NCBI GenBank assembly: GCA_023417655.1
Contig: JAEZFD010000043.1
Span: forward strand, 62,001-126,000
Length of the DNA: 64,000 nucleotides
Reading direction: 5' to 3'
Source: Planctomycetota bacterium
Lineage (GTDB): Bacteria; Planctomycetota; Planctomycetia; Planctomycetales; Planctomycetaceae
In this document: positions 33,716-40,753 of the stretch, piece by piece
Layout: each line of letters begins with the position of its first letter
Position numbering within the stretch: the stretch's first letter is position 1
Made by a program: the position numbers and the translations under genes
Notes under the pieces: model-generated
The model's input: only the letters and a program-made list of their open reading frames with translations
Databases searched by the model: none
Told to the model about the DNA's origin: nothing

Positions 33716-34978
33716 TCATGCATCAAGCAACGTTGCGAGCGGCCTGGTCCGGTCATACTTGTCGAACGCAATTTTGGCTGCTGCGAGAAGCGGAATCGCA
33801 AGAAACGCCCCACCAATTCCCCAGAACCACCCACCGAAGATCAAGGCGAGAAAGACAAGGATCGGGTTCAAGCTCATCGAACGGCCTAACATCGGGGGAG
33901 TAATAAGGTTCGATTCGATTCCCATCAGCAGTGCAAAGACTAGAGGCGGCAGCAGGGCATACAGCAAACTGTCAAACGTGAGCAGCGAGACTAAGGCAAG
34001 AACAACGATTTCAACCAGGCCACCGAAGACCGGAATGAAATTAAACAGAAATGCCAAAACTCCCCAGAGCGCCGGGTTAGGGAGCCCTAAAGCCCACATC
34101 GCGATTCCCGTGACGATCCCTAGTCCTGCGTTGATCATCGTGACCAGGAAGAGGTAGGAAGCGATCCCTTTCTCGATGTCGTAAATGACTTCTACGGTTC
34201 TTTTCTTCATCGAGTAGGTGTCGATCACCTTGAGGACGTTATTTAAAAGTGAATCTCCAAACGCGAGGAAGAAATAAGTCAGACCGACGACCAGCAGAAT
34301 CTTTCCCACGATATCGCCAGTATTGCTGAGAAAGGCAACACCCGATGAGAGCCGCGAGGGAGCAATCGCGACAGGAACGGGGTTCGCTTCCTGCTCAGCA
34401 GCTCCGATATTGGTTACCTGTTCCGTCATCTCCGCAAAGGACTTAAAATTCTTGATCACCCCCGATAACTTGTCCTGCAGAATGTCGACATGAGTGGGGA
34501 TAGAGGCAAGCCAAGTACGAGCCGGTCCTGAGAGATAGAGGACACCCGCGATCAGCAGGGCGAAGACAACAATGAGAATCAGTCCTGCGCTCACAGGATC
34601 CGGGAATTTATAGCGTCGCATCCGCCGCACGACGGGCCGAAATGTCAGAGCTAACATGAAGGCAATGGTTGTGGGAAGCATGATCGCCTTGAGCATGTAC
34701 AGGGAAGTCATCACACCCAGGGTGGCGAGAATCACCAGCGAAGTGGTTTCGCGGCGTTCCAGCCGAAGTGCTAATTCTTCCAATGAGTCATCAGAGACGA
34801 CGGCTTCCGGCAGGGCGTGTTTGTTGTCCGCTTCGTCCTTTGTCTCGGGTGCCCCGGATAAGGCCGCTAGTGTCGACTCCGTGACTTGAGTCCTCGGTGC
34901 CTCAGGCTCTAAAGGAATTTGTTCAACGGGATCGATGGTCGAACCTGATGACGCAGCGCTTGTCGTCGGTACAGTCAC
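33716..34978 (-). CDS. AI-2E family transporter (PerM-like)
   Basis: Eight hydrophobic helices are spread through the protein, and the C-terminal half has FLFNFIPVFGGLVEIVVLALVSLLTF and NLITPPMLGRSMSLNPILVFLALIFGGWFWGIGGAFLAIPLLAAAKIAFD, the conserved end segments of the AI-2E exporter/PerM family. Members export AI-2 or act as sodium/proton antiporters; the actual substrate is unknown. An acidic and serine-rich N-terminal segment (about residues 1-90) is expected to be cytoplasmic. I favour the GTG at 34976-34978, with AGAGGA upstream; the frame extends to 35140 with a poor N-terminus. Terminator 35173-35215 separates it from the cluster upstream. Confidence 0.8.
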   Translation of the reverse strand: MTVPTTSAASSGSTIDPVEQIPLEPEAPRTQVTESTLAALSGAPETKDEADNKHALPEAVVSDDSLEELALRLERRETTSLVILATLGVMTSLYMLKAIMLPTTIAFMLALTFRPVVRRMRRYKFPDPVSAGLILIVVFALLIAGVLYLSGPARTWLASIPTHVDILQDKLSGVIKNFKSFAEMTEQVTNIGAAEQEANPVPVAIAPSRLSSGVAFLSNTGDIVGKILLVVGLTYFFLAFGDSLLNNVLKVIDTYSMKKRTVEVIYDIEKGIASYLFLVTMINAGLGIVTGIAMWALGLPNPALWGVLAFLFNFIPVFGGLVEIVVLALVSLLTFDSLLYALLPPLVFALLMGIESNLITPPMLGRSMSLNPILVFLALIFGGWFWGIGGAFLAIPLLAAAKIAFDKYDRTRPLATLLDA

Positions 34979-35172
34979 GGTCAATCCTCTGAGAGAACAA
35001 AAGTGGGGGAGATGTCTGGAAGAGGAGAGATCACCTACCAGACTGCACCAGGGAATCTCTGGAGTGTATGAGCGGCGACTCATGCACAATCTGCGCCAAA
35101 TCTTAAATCGCAGATGACACACTGCGGCGTATATGAACATAAATTAAGTAACATCAAGCAGAAACGAAAAAA

Positions 35173-35215
35173 GGTACGCATCTGGTTTCGTTCAGAACGA
35201 AACCAGATGCGTACC
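35173..35215 (-). terminator. Perfect palindromic terminator, 21-bp arms
   Basis: GGTACGCATCTGGTTTCGTTC (35173-35193) and its exact complement at 35195-35215 are separated by a single base. On the minus strand the stem is followed by TTTTTTCG, so it terminates the stress cluster transcribed toward it. In practice the loop must be about five bases. Confidence 0.85.
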
Positions 35216-35354
35216 AGTCGTTTTCAGGTCCGATGGTGAGAGATCTTGAAAGAGCAAACTCGATCAAGAACATCGACCTGAAGTTGTCACTCCTCTCCGG
35301 GGATTGGTCGGTCCGACGAACGCGTCGCGAGAGGAGTTTATGAATGAGTATCCG

Positions 35355-35552
35355 TTACCAGGGTTTCAGCTTCCAACCCAGCACGAACCCAATACCGAAG
35401 CACCAGAGAGCTGCCATTTCGGGTTTTTCCTTGGCGTATGCTCGCAGGTATTCGATGCCATCTTCGATCGGGTTGACGACTGCTTCCTGTGAGAGTTCCT
35501 GAGCCGACTGCAGATTCTGTGATCGGGTCTGTTGAGTTGCGGGTTTTGACAT
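35355..35552 (-). CDS. Small membrane-anchored protein of stress cluster
   Basis: The 65-residue protein has a polar N-terminus (SKPATQQTRSQNLQSAQELSQEAV), an amphipathic middle and a single C-terminal hydrophobic helix with the glycine-rich WCFGIGFVLGWKLKPW end. The same layout (polar helix plus tail helix) recurs in its neighbours, resembling the ElaB/YqjD-type tail-anchored proteins. AGGAG lies nine bases before the ATG. It is transcribed with the holin-like and DUF883-like genes upstream. Function unknown; a membrane stress role is inferred from context. Confidence 0.75.
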   Translation of the reverse strand: MSKPATQQTRSQNLQSAQELSQEAVVNPIEDGIEYLRAYAKEKPEMAALWCFGIGFVLGWKLKPW

Positions 35553-35664
35553 TCGAGTCTACTCCTGCTGGGGTTTATGATTTCAAGATTGACAGTCCAT
35601 CGACAATTTTTCTAAACGCTATCATCCTTGAATCGTCGCAACCTGAAGATTGCCGACTTCACGA

Positions 35665-36168
35665 TTAATTATCATCCTGGTTCACAACGGAACGAAGCCA
35701 GTTCAGATTCTCCTGAAGCTCTGAGGCAGAGCGTTTCAGGACGTTCCCTGCTTTAGTCAGCCATCGGATGCTTAGCCACCCTACAATCGACGCAATGATC
35801 AGGAATGATCCAGCGACGATTGCTTTCGCCAGGTAGGCATCAAGTCCACTCTGGAGCTGAATAAATTCAGCGATACCAAAGAGAAGAAGGATCGTCGCAC
35901 AGAGCAATACCACTACGGAAATGGCCGCCCCTGCGAGTCCTAACTTTGCACGATGCCAGAAATCGGCCGCATCGACCAGCAGCAGCTGAAATTGCAGATC
36001 CGCAAGGCGGATCGCGTCCTGCAATAATCCCGTCGCAGAACCGCGGACCTTTGAGTAGGCGTTTTCTGGCTTCTCAACGTTTACTTTCGCCGTTTCAGCA
36101 GCATTGCCAAACCAGCCCCCACCACTACGGCGATCGAAACTCCTAACATTGGGTTGTGCCGGATCCAT
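35665..36168 (-). CDS. Phage holin-like/DUF1469 membrane protein
   Basis: The 167-residue protein has two close membrane helices (about residues 75-97 and 112-134) after a long amphipathic region (RGSATGLLQDAIRLADLQFQLLLVDAADFWHRAKLG), the arrangement of the putative actinobacterial holin-X/DUF1469 family found in stress clusters with CsbD and DUF883. The first 28 codons overlap the end of the neighbouring 66-residue gene by 88 bases; no better internal start exists, so either the overlap is real or the true start is a rare codon. Not a phage gene in this setting. Function unknown. Confidence 0.7.
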   Translation of the reverse strand: MDPAQPNVRSFDRRSGGGWFGNAAETAKVNVEKPENAYSKVRGSATGLLQDAIRLADLQFQLLLVDAADFWHRAKLGLAGAAISVVVLLCATILLLFGIAEFIQLQSGLDAYLAKAIVAGSFLIIASIVGWLSIRWLTKAGNVLKRSASELQENLNWLRSVVNQDDN

Positions 36169-36281
36169 TGGGCGACCTCGTGCTGTATGTTTCTGGAGCT
36201 ATTGCCCGGTGGGTTGGGAGTCTGTGTTTTCTGACTTGCGGGGGGATGCTGAGTATGGCGGCCATTTTTCGTATGAATCAT
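36081..36281 (-). CDS. YqjD/ElaB-like tail-anchored protein
   Basis: The 66-residue protein is polar and glutamine/proline rich to about residue 30, then ends with EVAQWIRHNPMLGVSIAVVVGAGLAMLLKRRK, where HNPxxGVxxAxxxGxxxGxLLxRR is the tail-anchor motif of the DUF883/YqjD group. Its ATG overlaps the stop of the upstream gene in an ATGA arrangement (36278-36281), so translation is coupled. Such proteins bind ribosomes or sit at the membrane in stationary phase in enterobacteria; the role here is unproven. Confidence 0.75.
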   Translation of the reverse strand: MIHTKNGRHTQHPPASQKTQTPNPPGNSSRNIQHEVAQWIRHNPMLGVSIAVVVGAGLAMLLKRRK

Positions 36282-36715
36282 GTTCTGCCTTTCATGGGAG
36301 CTCCCGGAGAGAGATAGTCTTTCAGCAGGGAGGCCTTACAGCTCTGGACGGCATAGCTCAGACCTGTACGAATCAGGGAATTTACGGCGAGCGAGGCGAG
36401 AGAGAGAATGAACCCCTGCTTTGCCGCTTCTTCCGGGATTTCTGAACTGACAGAGTCTGTCTTTTTCATCAATTCACGAGACGCCTCAGGGTCGAGGTAA
36501 ACCTTGTTCACCGCAACCGGGCGTTTCGTGGGAATCAGGAAGTAAGTAATCGCTGAGATTCCGACCATTGAGGCGATCGGATGCCTTAATAAATAATATT
36601 TCCAGCTCAGTAGCTGCTGTGCGTCTGTCAACAACTCGTCGACGTCAGTGTCGAGCCGACGACGAATTCGTTGCATTCGCTTCTGAAGACGTTCGGCTTC
36701 TTCAGTCTGAGTCAT
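36278..36715 (-). CDS. Stress-cluster membrane protein, family unclear
   Basis: The 145-residue protein (ATG 36713-36715, MTQTEEAERL) has an N-terminal helical, charged region with RRLDTDVDELLTDAQQLLSWKYYLLRHPIASMVGISAITYFLIP and a C-terminal hydrophobic stretch (FILSLASLAVNSLIRTGLSYAVQ). The HPIASMVG turn resembles the entry to the tail anchor of DUF883 proteins. The upstream in-frame extension to 36769 is not supported. It is coupled to the next gene by ATGA. I cannot assign a family; it is part of the cluster of membrane-linked stress genes. Confidence 0.7.
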   Translation of the reverse strand: MTQTEEAERLQKRMQRIRRRLDTDVDELLTDAQQLLSWKYYLLRHPIASMVGISAITYFLIPTKRPVAVNKVYLDPEASRELMKKTDSVSSEIPEEAAKQGFILSLASLAVNSLIRTGLSYAVQSCKASLLKDYLSPGAPMKGRT

Positions 36716-36807
36716 GGGAATTACTCGGCTACAATGCAATTGGGGAGGAAAGGCGACACTGCCAGCCAATCAGACGTCGTCATGCTGACGATTCGTTCTG
36801 ATAATCA

Positions 36808-37116
36808 TTAGTGCCCGAAAAAGGATGAAACCTGTTTCGGCACTGCATGACCCAACTGGTCCATCATCCGGCTGCCAAAGTCGTGGGCACGGCTACCGAA
36901 ATCGTGTGCTGACTGCCATGCACGACGCTGTGGTGTCGGGGCCGGAGCAAGCAACATTGTGCAGACCGATGCACCAACGAGGAATCCCACGGCAAAGACG
37001 CTTCCTAAAGCGACGGCAGGTTGTTCTTGAACCATCTCGGTCGCCCACTGCGGGACATGTTGCAGTTGCTCGCGAGCTTCATGTTCGTATTGGGAAATTC
37101 TTGATTCATGAGCCAT
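36808..37116 (-). CDS. Small membrane protein with AHDFGSR repeat
   Basis: The 102-residue protein starts at ATG 37114-37116 with an excellent AGGAGG site. A charged N-terminal helix (SRISQYEHEAREQLQHVP) is followed by EQPAVALGSVFAVGFLVGASVCTMLL, a glycine-rich helix typical of DUF883-like anchors, and then a duplicated AHDFGSR motif and a polar tail. No family name is certain. The open frame upstream to 37284 is not supported. It belongs to the same stress group. A likely terminator for the CsbD gene lies upstream, so it may have its own promoter. Confidence 0.75.
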   Translation of the reverse strand: MAHESRISQYEHEAREQLQHVPQWATEMVQEQPAVALGSVFAVGFLVGASVCTMLLAPAPTPQRRAWQSAHDFGSRAHDFGSRMMDQLGHAVPKQVSSFFGH

Positions 37117-37256
37117 GAGTGAACCTCCTTTTATTGGCGACGCCTGAATAATGTCGGGCGTGAAGGGGGAGATACTGCCTCGTCGGATTCGCTTCGCCTG
37201 CCTAAGGCAGCAGCGAGGTTTAACTCGAGTCGAGGCCTGCGTGATGAAAAATGAAA

Positions 37257-37301
37257 GGGGGCTCACAGGCGCTGTGCTCAGCATCTGCCAGTGTCGCCCC
37301 C
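37257..37301 (-). terminator. Probable terminator after csbD-like gene
   Basis: On the minus strand GGGGGC (37296-37301 side) pairs with GCCCCC (37257-37262 side) around an inner CACAGCGCCTGTG hairpin, then CTTTCATTTTT follows. It sits 35 bases after the CsbD-type stop codon. Confidence 0.5.
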
Positions 37302-37336
37302 GTACGCGGTGCGAACAGATTCGCTGGTCGTTATGC

Positions 37337-37789
37337 TTAGTAGTGGCGGTGATTACCCCGCAACATACAGGCGACGACGACGCCTGAGATGATTCCTGCT
37401 CCGAAAGCGGCCATTACGGATTCGATTGGACGGCTTTTCACCATCTGCTTCGCTTCGGTGTAGCCGGCTTCCACCTGCTCTTCGGCCTGACGATAGCCCT
37501 GGTTCAATTTCTCACCAGCGGTCGCAGCAAAGTTCCGCGCGTTTTCAGCATACTGCTTAGCAGATTCGGAGAGATGCTGTGCGGTTGACTGTCCCCCCTG
37601 CACCGCTTTATCCAGGAAGTCTTCGATTTCCCGTCGCGTCTGGCCGGTTTTCTGTTGAATGACGCCGACCAGCTGCTCTGCGTCTCCGTGGGCTTTCTGG
37701 AGATCATCGTCAGTCAATTGTCCCCATTGCTGGCGAATCTGGCCCTTCAGTTGTTTCCACTTACCTTCGAGTTCCTGACGGCTGATCAT
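37337..37789 (-). CDS. CsbD-family stress protein with C-terminal anchor
   Basis: The N-terminus MISRQELEGKWKQLKGQIRQQWGQLTDDDL is the CsbD pattern (about residues 1-60), followed by helical repeats with AKQYAENARNFAATAGEKLNQGYRQAEEQVE and a DUF883-like tail anchor (SRPIESVMAAFGAGIISGVVVACMLRG). So it is a fusion of a CsbD domain with a membrane tail, 150 residues. CsbD is a sigma-B-controlled stress protein of Bacillus with unknown biochemical role. AAAAAGGATG is near the start. It is the first gene of the minus-strand stress cluster ending at 35355. Confidence 0.85.
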   Translation of the reverse strand: MISRQELEGKWKQLKGQIRQQWGQLTDDDLQKAHGDAEQLVGVIQQKTGQTRREIEDFLDKAVQGGQSTAQHLSESAKQYAENARNFAATAGEKLNQGYRQAEEQVEAGYTEAKQMVKSRPIESVMAAFGAGIISGVVVACMLRGNHRHY

Positions 37790-38681
37790 GTTTGCATCCT
37801 TTTTCCGAGGGAGTTTTTGTGCCGACTTCCGAATCAGCGACTTCTTAATAAACGCCGATCGGCTCAGCCCGGCTCCTCAGGAACTGATGCAAAACAGATA
37901 CCGAATTTTCGATCGAGGCCCCGCCCCCGTCGCCATGTGCATCAGAAGATCAGTCAAACCCTGATGTTGTTGGGAGATTCAACCATTTCCGGTGCTGATA
38001 GCAGCGGTTCCACCGGGTGTTCGATCTCCTTCCGGGTTGAGAGGCAATGAAACGTCATGGCCGTTCAACAGACCTGGTTTCAGGGCTTTCGGGTGGAAGA
38101 TGGACCCTGATCTGGCTTCGGACTCCAGAGCAATTTTGCTTTCCAACTAATCGCGTCATCTGGAGTGGGGAAAGAAATTCCGCGTGAGCGAATGCATCCC
38201 ATGGAACCTGGCTCTTGAGCGAGGAAAAGTGAGACCTTTGGGTTCGAAGTACCCCCCGGCGGAATTCGATGACGCCTCCTCGGGAGACGAGATGAAAAAA
38301 AGGGCCTTGCAAAGCGTTTTCATTCTTCTAGGGGTGCGAAATCCAAGAGGATTCTCGTCTTCCGATCAATCAGTTCGCCCCTGGACGATGAGCGATCAGC
38401 GACCAATCTCTTTTGTCGCTGGTAGATATGCGACCGTTCCTTCGAAGAAACACACCGGTGTCGGGTAGGAAAAGATCGTCTCTGGGAGGGATGTCAAGAT
38501 CTTTTTGAATAGTTTCAAGCCCCCCCAATTACGGAACTTACACACACTCCTCCTCTCGGCTGTCGTCCGAATACCGCCCGTGAATCAAAATGCGGCATGT
38601 GAGTTGCGAGTTGGCTTGTTCGGGCGCAACGCTTCATTTCGAGTGGAAAACGAACACACTTTTGGAAGAGGACTCCGGAGC
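37790..38681. other. Gene-poor region of about 890 bp
   Basis: Between the CsbD gene and the small gene at 38682 I see no convincing gene. Frames at 38055-38312 (minus) and 38184-38468 (plus) have no family resemblance, no clear ribosome-binding site and cover the same DNA. No tRNA-like, riboswitch-like or repeat signal was recognised. The stretch probably includes the promoter of the stress cluster and that of the small gene. Confidence 0.5.
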
Positions 38682-38930
38682 ATGACGACTGCAGTCAAGG
38701 GAACTTTGGATACCGCCAACCAGGTTGACCTGGACCGTGATGACATTTATCAGCCAACTCCGGACGAGATTCGGGAAGCGTGTCGAATGATTCAATCCGA
38801 ATGGACAGAAGCCGAGCGTGCTCGGCGTGCTCGCGGTCAAGCAGGACGACAGCGCACGGCAGTCGTAACGACCCGCCGCTTCGCTCGCATTCTGCTGGAC
38901 CGCTCAATCTGGGATGGACGTGCTGCCTGA
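38682..38930 (+). CDS. Small hypothetical protein
   Basis: The 82-residue product (MTTAVKGTLDTANQVDLDRDD...) is charged, with PTPDEIREACRMIQSEWTEAERARRARGQAGRQR and a C-terminal ILLDRSIWDGRAA. There is a CGGAG site ahead of ATG 38682. An upstream frame to 38505 was rejected because it lacks a start signal. It has an arginine-rich, possibly DNA- or RNA-binding centre. I do not recognise a family. A good terminator follows at 39063-39114. Confidence 0.6.
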   Translation: MTTAVKGTLDTANQVDLDRDDIYQPTPDEIREACRMIQSEWTEAERARRARGQAGRQRTAVVTTRRFARILLDRSIWDGRAA

Positions 38931-39062
38931 TTTTAGTCAGGCACTGGATCGAGCAGTGACAGACAGGGAGTTTCACTCCCGGTAATGACGCTGAATCGAA
39001 CCAGTCCACCCCAGTCTTTTGCCTGATGCTGTCTCAAATCGATGACCATCAGCATCAGAAGT

Positions 39063-39114
39063 TGGCGGCAAAGAGCCCGGTCGTAATGACAGGGGATCTT
39101 TGCCGCCATTTTTT
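39063..39114 (+). terminator. Intrinsic terminator
   Basis: TGGCGGCAAAGA (39063-39074) pairs exactly with TCTTTGCCGCCA (39097-39108) and TTTTTT follows. It ends the transcript of the small gene at 38682. Confidence 0.8.
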
Positions 39115-39363
39115 ATTGGTCTGCGCGAATCCCTGCTTGGGTTCTCCGCTCCGCGGCAGCTGGCCGCGATTTCTCCCAACGTCGCTTGCGTCGATTTCCT
39201 GACACCGATACGGTGGCATCGATTTCCGCTGCGGGGTGTTCTTCCAGTCGTGCTGTTGGCGATCTGTCATCTTCGATGGCATTTCGAGTTCTCCAAAACG
39301 ATGCTGACTGGAAACGCCGAGCAGTTGTTCAAGCCCGCGAGTGCCAACCCGGATCGGATTTTC

Positions 39364-40608
39364 ATGAACTTCGGCGTCCTCATCCGATTATCAATCATGA
39401 TGTTTCTCCAGTTCTTCCTCTGGGGAAGCTGGTACGCGACGGTCGGAAACTACATGGATGAGCACGGGATGGCGGGGCTGAAGGCCAACGCCTACTCGGT
39501 CGGGCCGCTTGCGGCGATCCTCGCTCCCCTGTTTCTTGGTCTGATCGCTGACCGGTATTTCGCAACGGAACGGGTGCTGGCTGTCCTGCACATTCTGGGC
39601 GGCATCACGATGTTCATTGCCCCGACGCTCACGGGAGACGCTTTCATCTGGCTGTTGCTTGTCCACATGCTCTGCTACATGCCGACGCTGGGCCTGACGA
39701 ACACGCTGGCCTTCCATCACATCACCAATCAGGAAAAATACTTCCCTGTCGTGCGAGTCGCCGGGACGGTCGGCTGGATCGCCGCAGGTATTCTCGTCAG
39801 CAAGGTTCTGGGGGCAGATAAACTCCCACTTCCATTTTACGTCGCAGGAGGGGCAGCCTTGGTGTTGGGGGTGTACAGTTTGACTCTGCCCCACACGCCT
39901 CCACCGGCCAAGGGACAGCCCGCTTCGGTCTCCCAGATCCTCGGGCTGGAAAGCCTGAAACTGATGAAGTCCCGGAACTTTGCGGTATTCATGATCAGCT
40001 CGTTCCTGATCTGCATTCCGCTCTCGGCCTACTACGCGTTCGCAGCCGTCTTCATCTTGGCGTCCGGACAGGAGAACGCCGCCTATGTCATGTCCTTCGG
40101 ACAGATGTCCGAAGTCTTCTTCATGCTGGCAATGCCACTGTTCTTCGCCCGGCTCGGCGTGAAGTGGATGCTGCTGATCGGCATGCTGGCCTGGGTGGTC
40201 CGATACGGTCTGTTCGCGGGAGCGGCTGAGTCGGGGGCGTTCTGGATGATCTTCGGCGGCGTCCTCCTGCATGGGATCTGCTATGACTTCTTCTTCGTCA
40301 CCGGGTACATTTATGTGGACAAGCGGGCGCATGCTTCGATCCGAGGTCAGGCACAGAGCTTCCTGGTGCTGATGACTCAAGGGCTGGGGATGCTCGTTGG
40401 TACACAGATCTGTGGCGTAGTCGTGGCCAGAATTGCCGCCAATCCCGAGAAGCTGACAATGCCAGAGTGGTCGACCTTCTGGCTGCTGCCGTGCATCATG
40501 GCGGGAATCGTCATGCTGGTGTTCGCGTTCCTGTTCAAGGATGACGCCGTGGAAGTCGCATCGGATGAGCCAGCCAAAGAGAGGCCAGAACCCTCTGCTG
40601 CTGTGTAA
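39364..40608 (+). CDS. MFS nucleoside:proton symporter-like transporter
   Basis: The 414-residue protein has about 12 membrane helices and begins MNFGVLIRLSIMMFLQFFLWGSWYATVGNYM, the typical N-terminus of the nucleoside:H+ symporter (NHS/NupG) group. HLNTLPHRY-like middle loops are not obvious, but GLADRYFATERVLAVLH resembles the MFS DRx-type signature after helix 2, and VDKRAHASIRGQAQSFLVLMTQGLGMLVG is a family-like C-terminal segment. The frame opens to 39100, but I chose ATG 39364, where the first helix begins. Likely imports nucleosides; substrate unproven. A terminator hairpin follows. Confidence 0.8.
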   Translation: MNFGVLIRLSIMMFLQFFLWGSWYATVGNYMDEHGMAGLKANAYSVGPLAAILAPLFLGLIADRYFATERVLAVLHILGGITMFIAPTLTGDAFIWLLLVHMLCYMPTLGLTNTLAFHHITNQEKYFPVVRVAGTVGWIAAGILVSKVLGADKLPLPFYVAGGAALVLGVYSLTLPHTPPPAKGQPASVSQILGLESLKLMKSRNFAVFMISSFLICIPLSAYYAFAAVFILASGQENAAYVMSFGQMSEVFFMLAMPLFFARLGVKWMLLIGMLAWVVRYGLFAGAAESGAFWMIFGGVLLHGICYDFFFVTGYIYVDKRAHASIRGQAQSFLVLMTQGLGMLVGTQICGVVVARIAANPEKLTMPEWSTFWLLPCIMAGIVMLVFAFLFKDDAVEVASDEPAKERPEPSAAV

Positions 40609-40627
40609 CTTAAGGCGGAAATGAATC

Positions 40628-40661
40628 ATGGGAGCGGACTTCATCTTGAGTCCGCTCCCAT
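40628..40661 (+). terminator. Intrinsic terminator after MFS gene
   Basis: ATGGGAGCGGACT (40628-40640) pairs exactly with AGTCCGCTCCCAT (40649-40661), with an eight-base loop and a short T run (TTTT) downstream. Confidence 0.75.
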
Positions 40662-40753
40662 TTTGAGATTTGACGGCTGGCGGTGCTCGCGTCGGCAACC
40701 TTTTTGTGAGAAGCCGACTTCTGCTCTGGCAATTTGCTTGAAGGACGACTGCG

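Noticed and set aside
35240..35340. tRNA or riboswitch in the region between AI-2E and stress genes
   Set aside because: The hairpins do not form a cloverleaf and no conserved tRNA sequence is present.
35665..36168. Prophage remnant suggested by a holin-like gene
   Set aside because: No other phage genes are near, and this membrane-protein family commonly occurs with CsbD and DUF883 stress genes.
38055..38468. Two opposed open frames in the gene-poor region
   Set aside because: They overlap on opposite strands, lack start signals and resemble nothing known.
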